Assembly (NCBI RefSeq): GCF_003852315.1
Contig: NZ_CP027762.1
Location: forward strand, 372,001 to 436,000
Source of the DNA: Pseudomonas sp. LBUM920
GTDB taxonomy: Bacteria; Pseudomonadota; Gammaproteobacteria; Pseudomonadales; Pseudomonadaceae
Direction: 5' to 3'
DNA length: 64,000 nt
The notes under the pieces are model-generated. The model was not told the DNA's origin. It made no database searches and saw only the letters and a program-made list of their open reading frames with translations. This document shows positions 28,219-37,341 of the stretch, one piece after another. The translations under genes and the position numbers were made by a program. The first letter of the stretch is position 1; each line of letters opens with the position of its first letter.

Positions 28219-28788
28219 ATGATGCGTTTTGTTTTGTGCCTTTGTGCCAGCCTGTTTTTGGCAGGCTGCGCCAGCCATTCTGGCGATGATCTGCAACCCA
28301 AGACAGCAAGCAACGTCAACCTCAAGCGTTACCAGGGCACCTGGTATGAGTTGGCCCGATTGCCCATGTACTTCCAGCGCAACTGCGCGCAGTCCGAAGC
28401 CCGCTACACGTTGCTGCCCGATGGCGACATGTCGGTGTTCAACCGCTGCCTGACACCTGAATGGAAGTGGGAAGAAGCCAAGGGCACGGCCACGCCGCAA
28501 GTGCCGGGCAAGACCGACAAGCTTTGGGTGGAATTCAATAACTGGTTCACGGCGCTGCTACCGGGCGTCGCCAAGGGCGATTACTGGGTGCTGTATGTCA
28601 GCGACGACTACAAGACCGCCATCGTCGGCAGCCCAAGCCGGCGTTACATGTGGATATTGTCCCGTACGCCGACGGTGAGCGCCGACACTCGCGAAGACCT
28701 GCTGAGCAGGGCGCGCCAGCAAGGGTATGACACCACGCGATTGATCTGGCGTACGTCGGACAGGCAGATGGCGAAGACCTCGCAGTAA
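28219..28788 (+). CDS. blc: Outer-membrane lipoprotein of the lipocalin family
   Basis: This 189-aa lipoprotein (lipobox LFLAGC) has the bacterial lipocalin signature LKRYQGTWYELARLPMYFQRNC, then VEFNNWFTALLPGVAKGDYWVLYVSDDYKTAIVGSP and SRTPTVSADTREDLLSRARQQGYDTTRLIW. Blc proteins bind lipids, possibly lysophospholipids, at the outer membrane. It lies just downstream of the DUF3862 lipoprotein gene, so the two may be coexpressed. Confidence 0.93.
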   Translation: MMRFVLCLCASLFLAGCASHSGDDLQPKTASNVNLKRYQGTWYELARLPMYFQRNCAQSEARYTLLPDGDMSVFNRCLTPEWKWEEAKGTATPQVPGKTDKLWVEFNNWFTALLPGVAKGDYWVLYVSDDYKTAIVGSPSRRYMWILSRTPTVSADTREDLLSRARQQGYDTTRLIWRTSDRQMAKTSQ

Positions 28789-28810
28789 ACCTGGACCCGC
28801 GCCGATGAAA

Positions 28811-28904
28811 AATGTGGGAGCGGGCTTGCTCGCGAATACGCAGTGTCAGTCGACAGAGGTAATGACTGATACACCGCATTCGCGAGCAAGCCCGCTCCCA
28901 CATT
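28811..28904. repeat. REPIN of the GCGGGCTTGCTCGC type
   Basis: The arms AATGTGGGAGCGGGCTTGCT and the inverted CGCGAGCAAGCCCGCTCCCA belong to a variant of the main family. It lies between two convergent genes. Confidence 0.9.
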
Positions 28905-28920
28905 GGTTTTGCATTGTTGG

Positions 28921-30285
28921 TTAGCCCAGCAAATCTCTCAGCACGTGCGTGAATGCCCGGTTGCTTTCTTCTTCACCGGCATGGCGGCCATCGCGCACCA
29001 CCCACTTGCCGTTGACCAGCACATCACGCACTTGCCGGTCACCACCGGCGAACAGCCAGCGGTTGAGAATGCCGTCTTCGCTGGCCGTGGCCAGGTACGG
29101 GTCATCACCGTCCAGCACAATCCAATCCGCGCGTTTCCCCACTTCCAATCGACCAATCGGCTGGCCCAGCGCCTGGGCACCGCCGTCCAGCGCGGCATCA
29201 AACAGCGTGCGGCCGACCATCGGTTGGTCACTGCGGTATAAGCGGTTGCGCCGTTGATCGCGCAGGCGCTGGCCGTATTCCAGCCATCGTAATTCTTCCA
29301 CCACACTCAACGACACATGGCTGTCGGAACCAATGCCCATGCGCCCGCCTTGAGCGAGGAAATCGACGGCGGGGAAAATCCCGTCGCCCAGGTTGGCTTC
29401 GGTGGTCAGGCACAGACCGGCAATCGCGCGGCTCTTGGCCATGCGCGCCACTTCATCAGCATCAGCATGAGTAGCGTGCACCAGGCACCAGCGCTCATCG
29501 ACGTCGACATTGTCATACAGCCATTGCAACGGACGCTTGCCGCTCCAGGCCAGGCAGTCATCGACCTCTTTTTGCTGCTCGGCGATGTGGATATGCACCG
29601 GGCACGTCTTGTCGCTGGCGGCCAGGACGTCATTGATTTGTTGCGGCGTGACAGCGCGCAAGGAGTGAAAGCACAGGCCCAACTGCTGCGCCGGTTGCGC
29701 GGCGAGGATCGGCTTGAGGCGCGCTTGGAGGTCCAGGTAATTTTCGGTGCTGTTGATAAATCGGCGCTGGCCTTCGTTCGGCGCCTGGCCACCAAACCCG
29801 GAATGGGTGTAAAGCACCGGCACCAGCGTCAGGCCGATCCCGCTGCTGGCGGCTGCCTGGCTGATCTGCCGCGACAGCTCCGTGCGATCGGCATAGGGCT
29901 GGCCGCTGACGTCGTGATGCACGTAGTGAAATTCGGCCACCGAGGTGTAACCGGCCTTGAGCATCTCGACATACAGCTGGCGCGCGATGATCTGGAGTTG
30001 CTCCGGGTTGATCTTGCCGACCATGCGGTACATCAGATCGCGCCACGTCCAGAAGCTGTCATTAGGGTTGCCGGCCACTTCGGCCAGGCCCGCCATGGCG
30101 CGCTGGAATGCATGCGAATGCAGGTTCGGCATGCCCGCCAACACCGGGCCTCTGAGCCGCTCGGCGCCGTCTGCCGTGGCGTTGGGCTCAACGTGGGTCA
30201 GTACGCCATCGGCGCTGACATCAAAGCGTACATCGTTGGCCCATCCATTAGGCAGCAGCGCGCGTTCGGCAAAGAAAGCGGACAT
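28921..30285 (-). CDS. hutF: Formimidoylglutamate deiminase
   Basis: This 454-aa amidohydrolase converts N-formimidoyl-L-glutamate to N-formyl-L-glutamate and ammonia, the fourth step of the five-step pseudomonad route of histidine breakdown. The metal site is GMPNLHSHAFQRAMAG; further ligands are in FHYVHHD, CFHSLRAV, VHIHIAEQ, LVHATHAD and the Asp of GIGSDSHV. ATG 30285 was chosen; a TTG two codons upstream is also possible. It is divergent from hutC, and a TGTATATACA operator lies in the gap at 30315-30324. Confidence 0.95.
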   Translation of the reverse strand: MSAFFAERALLPNGWANDVRFDVSADGVLTHVEPNATADGAERLRGPVLAGMPNLHSHAFQRAMAGLAEVAGNPNDSFWTWRDLMYRMVGKINPEQLQIIARQLYVEMLKAGYTSVAEFHYVHHDVSGQPYADRTELSRQISQAAASSGIGLTLVPVLYTHSGFGGQAPNEGQRRFINSTENYLDLQARLKPILAAQPAQQLGLCFHSLRAVTPQQINDVLAASDKTCPVHIHIAEQQKEVDDCLAWSGKRPLQWLYDNVDVDERWCLVHATHADADEVARMAKSRAIAGLCLTTEANLGDGIFPAVDFLAQGGRMGIGSDSHVSLSVVEELRWLEYGQRLRDQRRNRLYRSDQPMVGRTLFDAALDGGAQALGQPIGRLEVGKRADWIVLDGDDPYLATASEDGILNRWLFAGGDRQVRDVLVNGKWVVRDGRHAGEEESNRAFTHVLRDLLG

Positions 30286-30314
30286 GATCAAGGCACCCCG
30301 GTCGTGTGTTTATT

Positions 30315-30324
30315 TGTATATACA
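30315..30324. promoter_or_regulatory. HutC operator in the hutF-hutC gap
   Basis: TGTATATACA fits TGTA-N2-TACA, the core bound by HutC-type GntR repressors. It is 30 bases from the hutF start and 70 from hutC, so HutC may control both genes. Confidence 0.65.
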
Positions 30325-30393
30325 TATACAGACGTTTGCCTGCTCGGTAAACTCCGGCAATCTATGCATCTTTTCCCCCTGCAAGGATTCCCT

Positions 30394-31143
30394 GTGCCGA
30401 CTCCGCCTGCCAAGTCTTCGCTGGCTGCCCACATGGACGAAAGTCCGGCGCCCTTGTATGCCCGCGTCAAACAGATGATCAGCCAGCAGATCCTCAACGG
30501 CAACTGGCCGCCGCATTACCGCGTGCCGTCCGAGAGCGAGCTGGTCAGCCAGCTGGGTTTCAGCCGCATGACCATCAACCGCGCCCTGCGCGAACTCACC
30601 GCCGAAGGGTTGCTGGTGCGCATGCAAGGCGTCGGCACGTTCGTCGCCGAGCCCAAGAGCCAGTCGGCGCTGTTTGAAGTGCACAACATTGCCGATGAGA
30701 TCGCCTCCCGCGGTCACCGGCATACCTGCCAGGTCATCCATTTGTGCGAAGAGGCCGCAGGCTCCGAGCGCGCCGTCGCCCTAGAAATGCGCGAAGGCGG
30801 GCGGGTGTTCCACTCGCTGATCGTGCACTTCGAAAACGACATTCCGGTGCAAATCGAAGACCGTTTCGTCAATGCCCTCGTCGCGCCGGATTACCTGCAG
30901 CAGGATTTCACCCAGCAAACGCCGTACGCCTACCTCAACCAGGTTGCACCGCTGACCGAAGGCGAGCACGTGGTTGAAGCGATCCTCGCCGATGCCGAGG
31001 AGTGCAAGCTGCTGCAGATCGAGCCGAGCGAGCCGTGCCTGCTGATTCGCCGGCGTACGTGGTCCGGGCGCCAGCCGGTGACCGCCGCGCGTTTGATCCA
31101 CCCCGGTTCCCGTCATAGCCTGGAAGGACGTTTCAGTAAATGA
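30394..31143 (+). CDS. hutC: Histidine utilisation repressor, GntR/HutC family
   Basis: This 249-aa repressor has an N-terminal winged helix (LYARVKQMISQQILNG, YRVPSESELVSQLGFSRMTINRALRELTAEG) and a C-terminal UTRA ligand domain. Urocanate is the known inducer in pseudomonads. The GTG at 30394 was chosen because AAGGA lies 8 bases before it; ATG codons at 30364 and 30433 are alternatives. It overlaps hutD by 4 bases. Candidate operators are at 30315-30324 and 32025-32034. Confidence 0.93.
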   Translation: MPTPPAKSSLAAHMDESPAPLYARVKQMISQQILNGNWPPHYRVPSESELVSQLGFSRMTINRALRELTAEGLLVRMQGVGTFVAEPKSQSALFEVHNIADEIASRGHRHTCQVIHLCEEAAGSERAVALEMREGGRVFHSLIVHFENDIPVQIEDRFVNALVAPDYLQQDFTQQTPYAYLNQVAPLTEGEHVVEAILADAEECKLLQIEPSEPCLLIRRRTWSGRQPVTAARLIHPGSRHSLEGRFSK

Positions 31144-31700
31144 GTGCAGTAAAAGTCTGGCGCGCCACCGATTACATCCGCATGCCGTGGAAAAACGGCG
31201 GCGGCAGCACCGAAGAAATCACCCGTGACGCAGGCACCGGCCTGGATGGCTTTGGCTGGCGCCTGTCGATTGCCGATATCGCCGAGTCGGGTGGGTTTTC
31301 CACCTTCGCCGGCTATCAGCGCGTGATCACTGTGATCAAGGGTGCAGGCATGGTCCTGACCGTGGATGGCGAAGAGCAGCGTGGTTTGTTGCCGCTGCAG
31401 CCCTTTGCGTTCAGCGGTGAAAGCGAGGTTTCGTGCCGCTTGATCACCGGACCGATCCGCGATTTCAACCTGATTTATTCGCCGCAGCGTTATCAGGCGC
31501 GCTTTCAGTGGATTGATGGCGTGCAGCGGTTTTTCACCACGGCGCAGACGGTGCTGGTGTTCAGCGTGGCAGACGAAGTGAAGGTGCTGGACCAGAAGCT
31601 GGGGCATCACGATTGTCTGCAGGTGGACGGTAACACCGGCCTGTTGGACCTCTCGGTCAGTGGCCGCTGCTGCGTCATCGAACTGACCGCACGCGGTTAA
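31140..31700 (+). CDS. hutD: HutD family protein
   Basis: This 186-aa protein has the HutD pattern WRATDYIRMPWKNGGGSTEEI, then FGWRLSIADIAESGGFSTFAGYQRV and DGVQRFF, in a bicupin fold. HutD is conserved beside hutC; published work suggests it limits hut activity, perhaps by binding formylglutamate, but its biochemistry is not settled. It is translationally coupled to hutC by a 4-base overlap. Confidence 0.93.
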   Translation: MSAVKVWRATDYIRMPWKNGGGSTEEITRDAGTGLDGFGWRLSIADIAESGGFSTFAGYQRVITVIKGAGMVLTVDGEEQRGLLPLQPFAFSGESEVSCRLITGPIRDFNLIYSPQRYQARFQWIDGVQRFFTTAQTVLVFSVADEVKVLDQKLGHHDCLQVDGNTGLLDLSVSGRCCVIELTARG

Positions 31701-31701
31701 A

Positions 31702-31797
31702 AAATGTGGGAGGGGGCTTGCCCCCGATTAGGGTGTATCAGTACCAGATGGGCTGGCTGATACACCGCAATCGGGGGCAAGCCCCCTCCCACATTTG
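31702..31797. repeat. REPIN after hutD
   Basis: A complete pair of arms (AATGTGGGAGGGGGCTTGCC to CCCTCCCACATTT) immediately follows the hutD stop codon. Confidence 0.9.
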
Positions 31798-32001
31798 CTT
31801 CTGTGGCGCTTACAGCATGTGTTTCCAGGTCCCGCACCAATTTGTTACCGAATGCCCCAGCGTGGCGCAATGCCGCGTTGTTATGAACAATCTCCCTCGC
31901 TGAAAAACGCCTCTGTAAGAAATTTCACCAAACCTCCAAGCCTTAATTTTCAAGGCTTACACACGCCTTCCAAAAAAATCTCAACAGCTCACGCGCAAAG
32001 T

Positions 32002-32017
32002 TGGCCGCTCGATTGCA
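32002..32017 (+). promoter_or_regulatory. Sigma54 promoter of the hutU operon
   Basis: TGGCCGCTCGATTGCA has GG and GC exactly 10 bases apart. It predicts a start near 32028. In P. fluorescens the hut operon is known to need sigma54 with CbrB or NtrC. Confidence 0.72.
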
Positions 32018-32024
32018 TATGCTT

Positions 32025-32034
32025 GTATGTACAA
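32025..32034. promoter_or_regulatory. HutC operator over the hutU start site
   Basis: TGTATGTACA within CTTGTATGTACAAG fits TGTA-N2-TACA and covers the predicted +1 of the sigma54 promoter. A repressor bound here would block initiation. Confidence 0.7.
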
Positions 32035-32104
32035 GTAAAGATGTGTGCGTAAGACTCTCCTTCGCACCATCAATGTTCGCGCATCGATCGCCGAGGAGTC
32101 TGTT

Positions 32105-33775
32105 GTGACCAAGCCTACAAAGTACCGTGACGTCGAAATCCGTGCCGCTCGCGGTAACAAGCTCACCGCCAAAAGCTGGCTGACTGAAGCGCCGCTGCGC
32201 ATGTTGATGAACAACCTCGACCCGCAAGTGGCCGAGAACCCGAAAGAATTGGTGGTGTACGGCGGTATCGGCCGTGCAGCGCGTAACTGGGAGTGCTACG
32301 ACCAGATCGTCGAAAGCCTCACCAACCTGAATGACGACGAGACCCTGCTGGTGCAATCCGGCAAGCCGGTCGGCGTGTTCAAGACCCACAGCAACGCCCC
32401 GCGCGTGCTGATCGCCAACTCCAACCTGGTGCCGCACTGGGCCAGCTGGGAACACTTCAACGAGCTGGATGCCAAGGGCCTGGCCATGTACGGCCAGATG
32501 ACCGCCGGCAGCTGGATCTACATCGGCAGCCAGGGCATCGTCCAAGGCACCTACGAAACCTTCGTCGAAGCCGGTCGTCAGCATTACAACAGCGACCTGA
32601 CCGGCCGCTGGGTTCTCACCGCCGGCCTCGGCGGCATGGGCGGCGCGCAGCCATTGGCAGCAACCCTGGCTGGCGCCTGCTCGCTGAACATCGAGTGCCA
32701 GCAGGTCAGCATCGACTTCCGCCTGAGCAGCCGCTATGTCGACGAGCAAGCCACCGACCTCGACGACGCCCTGGCGCGCATCGCCAAATACACCAAGGAA
32801 GGCAAGGCCATCTCCATCGCCCTGCTGGGTAACGCGGCGGAAATCCTGCCGGAACTGGTCAAGCGCGGCGTGCGCCCGGACATGGTCACCGACCAGACCA
32901 GCGCCCACGACCCGCTCAACGGCTACCTGCCGGCCGGCTGGACCTGGGACGAATACCGCGCCCGCGCCAAGACCGAACCGGCTGCTGTAATCAAGGCCGC
33001 CAAGCAGTCGATGGCCGTGCACGTCAGAGCCATGCTCGAGTTCCAGAAGCAAGGCATCCCGACCTTCGACTACGGCAACAACATTCGCCAGATGGCCCAG
33101 GAAGAAGGCGTGGAAGATGCCTTCGCCTTCCCGGGTTTCGTACCGGCCTACATCCGCCCACTGTTCTGCCGTGGCATCGGCCCGTTCCGTTGGGCTGCAC
33201 TGTCCGGCGACCCGCAAGACATCTACAAGACCGACGCCAAAGTCAAAGAGCTGATCCCCGACGACGCCCACCTGCACAACTGGCTGGACATGGCGCGCGA
33301 GCGCATCAGCTTCCAGGGCCTGCCGGCACGCATCTGCTGGGTTGGCTTGGGCCAGCGCGCCAAGCTGGGCCTGGCGTTCAACGAAATGGTGCGCAGCGGC
33401 GAGCTGTCGGCGCCGGTGGTGATCGGCCGTGACCACCTCGACTCCGGCTCGGTAGCCAGCCCGAACCGCGAAACCGAAGCCATGCAGGACGGCTCCGACG
33501 CCGTGTCCGACTGGCCACTGCTCAACGCCTTGCTCAACACCGCCAGCGGCGCAACCTGGGTCTCGCTGCACCACGGCGGCGGCGTGGGCATGGGCTTCTC
33601 GCAGCATTCGGGCATGGTGATCGTCTGCGACGGCACCGACGAAGCGGCTGAGCGCATTGCTCGCGTACTGCACAACGACCCGGCCACCGGGGTGATGCGT
33701 CACGCCGATGCCGGTTACCAGATCGCCATCGACTGCGCCAAAGAGCAGGGCCTTAATCTGCCGATGATCAAGTAA
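32105..33775 (+). CDS. hutU: Urocanate hydratase
   Basis: This 556-aa enzyme adds water to urocanate to give imidazolonepropionate, using tightly bound NAD+ as electrophile. The GTG at 32105 follows GAGGAG and matches the family start (TKPTKYRDVEIRAARG). Blocks seen are ENPKELVVYGGIGRAARNWE, GGMGGAQPLAATLAG (dinucleotide binding), VTDQTSAHDPLNGYLP and FCRGIGPFRWAALSGDP. It is the first gene of the catabolic operon and is driven by the sigma54 promoter upstream. Confidence 0.98.
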   Translation: MTKPTKYRDVEIRAARGNKLTAKSWLTEAPLRMLMNNLDPQVAENPKELVVYGGIGRAARNWECYDQIVESLTNLNDDETLLVQSGKPVGVFKTHSNAPRVLIANSNLVPHWASWEHFNELDAKGLAMYGQMTAGSWIYIGSQGIVQGTYETFVEAGRQHYNSDLTGRWVLTAGLGGMGGAQPLAATLAGACSLNIECQQVSIDFRLSSRYVDEQATDLDDALARIAKYTKEGKAISIALLGNAAEILPELVKRGVRPDMVTDQTSAHDPLNGYLPAGWTWDEYRARAKTEPAAVIKAAKQSMAVHVRAMLEFQKQGIPTFDYGNNIRQMAQEEGVEDAFAFPGFVPAYIRPLFCRGIGPFRWAALSGDPQDIYKTDAKVKELIPDDAHLHNWLDMARERISFQGLPARICWVGLGQRAKLGLAFNEMVRSGELSAPVVIGRDHLDSGSVASPNRETEAMQDGSDAVSDWPLLNALLNTASGATWVSLHHGGGVGMGFSQHSGMVIVCDGTDEAAERIARVLHNDPATGVMRHADAGYQIAIDCAKEQGLNLPMIK

Positions 33776-33789
33776 AGACTGGCTCGGTC

Positions 33790-33879
33790 CTGTGGGAGCC
33801 GGGCTTGCCCGCGATGCAGACGACTCGGTTTTTCAGTAAAACCGAGGTGATGCCATCGCAGGCAAGCCAGCTCCCACAG
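33790..33879. repeat. REPIN variant between hutU and the permease gene
   Basis: CTGTGGGAGCCGGGCTTGCC and the inverted GGCAAGCCAGCTCCCACAG enclose a second hairpin (CTCGGTTTT/AAAACCGAG), making a nested cruciform inside the operon. Confidence 0.85.
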
Positions 33880-33924
33880 AAGAGCAATCCGCATACAGAA
33901 CAATCCATCAGAGGTTGAACACAC

Positions 33925-35382
33925 ATGGCTGCAAATGACGCACGTGCAAGCACCACCCCGTTGATCGAAAGGCGTTCGATCGACTACATCCCGGAAGCGG
34001 AAAGACACGGTCGTCTATTGAGTCAGTTCACCCTGTGGCTGGGTGCCAACCTGCAAATCACTGCGATTGTCACCGGGGCCTTGGCCGTGGTGCTGGGCGG
34101 CGATGTGTTCTGGTCGTTGATCGGCCTGTTGATCGGCCAACTGCTGGGCGGCGGCGTGATGGCGCTGCATGCGGCGCAAGGCCCGCAACTGGGCTTGCCG
34201 CAGATGATTTCCAGCCGCGTGCAGTTTGGCGTGTATGGCGCGGTGATCCCGCTGGTGCTGGTGTGCCTGATGTACATCGGTTTTTCGGCCAGCGGCTCGC
34301 TGCTGGCGGGGCAGGCGGTGGCGCAGCTGCTGCACGTGGAAGACTGGGTCGGCATTGTGCTGTTCGCCGGGCTGATCATGGTGTTCACCGTCTTCGGTTA
34401 CCGCGTGATCCACGGTATTGGTCGCGTCGCCAGCGTGCTTGGCGTGGTTGCCTTCATCTACCTGTTCTACAAATTGCTCGCCGGTAACGATGTCGGTGCG
34501 CTGCTGGGCAACAAGCATTTTTCGCTGAGCAGTTTCCTGCTGGCGATTTCGTTGTCGGCGTCCTGGCAGATTGCGTTCGGCCCATATGTGGCGGACTACT
34601 CCCGCTACTTGCCACGCAGCACGCAGGCGTCGAAAACCTTCTGGGCGGTTGGCCTGGGCTCGGTGATCGGGGCGCAGGCGTCGATGGTGTTCGGTGTGTT
34701 CGCGGCGGCCCTGGCCGGTGCGCAATTCGCCCACCACGAAGTGTCGTTTATCGTCGGCCTGGGCGGCACCGGCATTGTCGCGGCGCTGCTGTATTTCAGC
34801 ATCGCCTTCGGCAAGGTCACGGTGACCACGCTTAATGCCTACGGCAGTTTTATGTCCATCGCGACGATCATCAGCGGCTTTCGTGGCAGCCGGCACATTT
34901 CGAGTGCGGTGCGCCTGCTGTACATCTTCCTGATGGTGTCGATTGCCGCCGCGCTGGCGCTGCTGGGCAAGGACTCGTTCCTCAAGGATTTCTCCGCGTT
35001 CATCCTGTTTCTGCTGGCGTTTTTCACGCCGTGGAGCGCGATCAACCTGGTGGATTTCTACTGCATCACCAAAGAGCGTTACGACATCCCGGCACTCTCC
35101 AACCCCAATGGTCGCTACGGCCGCTGGAACTGGATGGGCATCAGCATCTACGTGCTGGGCGTGCTGATCCAGATGCCGTTCATCTCCACGCATTTCTACA
35201 CCGGCCCATTGGTTGCCAGCCTTGGCGACACCGATATCTCCTGGATCATCGGCCTGGTGGTGCCCGCCGCGCTGTATTACTGGGCCGCGAAAAAGTGGCA
35301 CAGCGCAATTCCTGAACGACTGATCCTGCCGGTAGAGCAGGGCGCTATACCAACGACAAACGGGCTGGCTGCACAGGCCTGA
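33925..35382 (+). CDS. hutT: NCS1-family permease, probable urocanate transporter
   Basis: This 485-aa inner-membrane protein has about 12 hydrophobic helices and the purine-cytosine permease pattern (FTLWLGANLQITAIVTGALAV, WQIAFGPYVADYSRYLP, PWSAINLVDFYCITK). In P. fluorescens SBW25 the transporter next to hutU takes up urocanate (HutTu), and the gene position here is the same. NCS1 members otherwise carry cytosine, allantoin or thiamine, so the substrate is inferred from context only. Confidence 0.82.
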   Translation: MAANDARASTTPLIERRSIDYIPEAERHGRLLSQFTLWLGANLQITAIVTGALAVVLGGDVFWSLIGLLIGQLLGGGVMALHAAQGPQLGLPQMISSRVQFGVYGAVIPLVLVCLMYIGFSASGSLLAGQAVAQLLHVEDWVGIVLFAGLIMVFTVFGYRVIHGIGRVASVLGVVAFIYLFYKLLAGNDVGALLGNKHFSLSSFLLAISLSASWQIAFGPYVADYSRYLPRSTQASKTFWAVGLGSVIGAQASMVFGVFAAALAGAQFAHHEVSFIVGLGGTGIVAALLYFSIAFGKVTVTTLNAYGSFMSIATIISGFRGSRHISSAVRLLYIFLMVSIAAALALLGKDSFLKDFSAFILFLLAFFTPWSAINLVDFYCITKERYDIPALSNPNGRYGRWNWMGISIYVLGVLIQMPFISTHFYTGPLVASLGDTDISWIIGLVVPAALYYWAAKKWHSAIPERLILPVEQGAIPTTNGLAAQA

Positions 35383-35451
35383 TGGGACGTGGACAGGGCA
35401 GGATGCCTACTGACTGCCGTAATCCATTTCAAGATTGGGAGCGTCACAACA

Positions 35452-36417
35452 ATGAAGATGAATAAGACCCTGCTGGCCACGTTGTTCTCTGCAAGCGTGC
35501 TGGCGAGTGCCGGCGCCCAGGCGGCTGGTTGGTGTGAATCCGGCAAACCGGTGAAGTTTGCGGGCCTGAATTGGGAAAGCGGCATGTTGCTCACCGACAT
35601 CCTGCAAACCGTGCTGGAAAAAGGCTACGACTGCAAAACCGACAGCCTGCCGGGTAACTCCATCACCATGGAAAACGCCCTGAGCAGCAACGACATCCAA
35701 GTGTTTGCCGAAGAATGGGTCGGCCGCAGCGAAGTCTGGAACAAGGCCGAGAAGGCCGGCAAAGTCGTTGGCGTCGGTGCGCCGGTCGTCGGCGCGGTGG
35801 AAGGTTGGTACGTGCCGCGCTACGTGATTGAAGGCGACGCCAAGCGCAAGTTGGAACCCAAGGCGCCGGACCTGAAAACCATCGCCGACCTGGCCAAATA
35901 CGCCGCGGTGTTCAAGGACCAGGAAGAACCGTCCAAAGGCCGTTTCTACAACTGCCCGGCCGGCTGGACCTGTGAGCTGGACAACAGCGAAATGCTCAAA
36001 AGCTACGGCCTGGAAAGCACCTACACCAACTTCCGCCCAGGCACCGGCCCGGCGCTGGATGCGGCGGTGCTGTCGAGCTACAAGCGTGGCGAGCCGATCC
36101 TGTTCTACTACTGGTCGCCGACGCCGCTGATGGGCCAGGTCGACCTGGTCAAACTGGAAGAAAAGCCTGGTGTGGATAAAAGCGTGAGCATCAAGGTCGG
36201 CTTGTCCAAGACCTTTCACGAGCAAGCGCCAGAGCTGGTGGCCGTGCTGGAGAAGGTCAACCTGCCTATCGACTTGTTGAACCAGAACCTGGGCCGCATG
36301 GCCAAAGAGCGAATTGAGTCGCCAAAACTGGCGAAAATTTTCCTCAAGGAACATCCTGAAGTCTGGCACGCATGGGTGAGCGACGACGCAGCCAAGAAAA
36401 TCGACGCGGCCTTGTAG
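35452..36417 (+). CDS. hutX: ABC transporter substrate-binding protein, glycine betaine/proline type (HutX-like)
   Basis: This 321-aa periplasmic protein starts at ATG 35452 and has a signal peptide ending at AQAAGW. It belongs to the OpuAC/ProX-like family (WCESGKPVKFAGLNWESG, DLKTIADLAKYAAVF, YYWSPTPLM). It is followed by a permease and an ATPase gene. In Sinorhizobium and Pseudomonas, HutXWV imports histidine and sometimes proline or betaine; lying in the hut operon, histidine or urocanate is the likely ligand. Confidence 0.83.
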   Translation: MKMNKTLLATLFSASVLASAGAQAAGWCESGKPVKFAGLNWESGMLLTDILQTVLEKGYDCKTDSLPGNSITMENALSSNDIQVFAEEWVGRSEVWNKAEKAGKVVGVGAPVVGAVEGWYVPRYVIEGDAKRKLEPKAPDLKTIADLAKYAAVFKDQEEPSKGRFYNCPAGWTCELDNSEMLKSYGLESTYTNFRPGTGPALDAAVLSSYKRGEPILFYYWSPTPLMGQVDLVKLEEKPGVDKSVSIKVGLSKTFHEQAPELVAVLEKVNLPIDLLNQNLGRMAKERIESPKLAKIFLKEHPEVWHAWVSDDAAKKIDAAL

Positions 36418-36489
36418 GTCAAGCGTGTCCGACTACCCTGAGGGGCTGGTCGGACACCCGGCCACAACCCACTGGATCGAGAGCACGAT

Positions 36490-37341
36490 ATGTTTCCTGA
36501 GAGTTTTACGTTTTCCATCGCCGACTGGGTCAACGGTTGGGTGGACTCACTGGTCACCAACTACGGCGATGTGTTCCGGCACATCTCCGACACCCTGCTG
36601 TGGGCCATCGTCAACCTGGAAGGGTTGCTGCGCGCGGCGCCCTGGTGGCTGATGCTGGCCATCGTCGGCGGCATCGCCTGGCATGCTACCCGCAAGGTGC
36701 TGACCACCGCGGTGATCGTCGGCCTGCTGTTCCTGGTGGGCGCGGTTGGCCTGTGGGACAAGCTGATGCAAACCCTGGCGCTGATGATGGTCGCCACGGT
36801 GATCTCGGTGCTGATCGGCATTCCGCTGGGCATCTTGTCGGCGCGCAGCAATCGCCTGCGCTCGGTGCTGATGCCGTTGCTGGACATCATGCAAACCATG
36901 CCGAGCTTCGTGTACCTGATTCCGGTGCTGATGCTGTTCGGCCTGGGCAAGGTGCCGGCGATTTTCGCCACGGTGATCTACGCCGCGCCGCCGCTGATTC
37001 GCCTCACCGACCTGGGCATTCGCCAAGTCGACGGCGAAGTCATGGAAGCCATCAACGCCTTTGGCGCCAACCGCTGGCAGCAGCTGTTCGGCGTGCAACT
37101 GCCGCTGGCGCTGCCAAGCATCATGGCCGGTATCAACCAGACCACCATGATGGCGTTGTCGATGGTGGTCATCGCCTCGATGATCGGCGCGCGTGGCTTG
37201 GGTGAAGACGTGCTCGTCGGCATCCAGACCCTCAATGTTGGTCGTGGCCTCGAAGCCGGGCTGGCGATTGTGATTCTCGCAGTGGTCATCGACCGCATTA
37301 CCCAGGCCTATGGTCGTCCACGGCATGAGGCGAGCAAATGA
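36490..37341 (+). CDS. hutW: ABC transporter permease (HutW-like)
   Basis: This 283-aa inner-membrane permease of the ProW/OpuAB family has about six helices and the EAA loop that contacts the ATPase (ITPRQVDGEVMEAINAFGANRWQQLFGVQLPLALPSI region). It overlaps the ATPase gene by 4 bases and lies 72 bases after the binding-protein gene. Confidence 0.87.
   Translation: MFPESFTFSIADWVNGWVDSLVTNYGDVFRHISDTLLWAIVNLEGLLRAAPWWLMLAIVGGIAWHATRKVLTTAVIVGLLFLVGAVGLWDKLMQTLALMMVATVISVLIGIPLGILSARSNRLRSVLMPLLDIMQTMPSFVYLIPVLMLFGLGKVPAIFATVIYAAPPLIRLTDLGIRQVDGEVMEAINAFGANRWQQLFGVQLPLALPSIMAGINQTTMMALSMVVIASMIGARGLGEDVLVGIQTLNVGRGLEAGLAIVILAVVIDRITQAYGRPRHEASK

Larger units (their letters stand above)
31798..32104 (+). 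promoter_or_regulatory. hutU upstream regulatory region
   Basis: These 307 bases have no gene. They contain a degenerate NtrC-like dyad at 31833-31849, a TGTTAC half-site at 31843-31848 of the kind described for CbrB, the hairpin AAGCCTTAATTTTCAAGGCTT at 31937-31957 (written as arms AAGCCTT and AAGGCTT), a sigma54 promoter and a HutC operator. Confidence 0.5.

Noticed and set aside
29317..30393. N-terminal extension of hutC
   Set aside because: The extra codons are antisense to hutF; the conserved GntR start is at 30394 or close to it.
31943..33703. 586-codon open frame antisense to hutU
   Set aside because: It would run through the hutU promoter, and the product is unlike any protein family.
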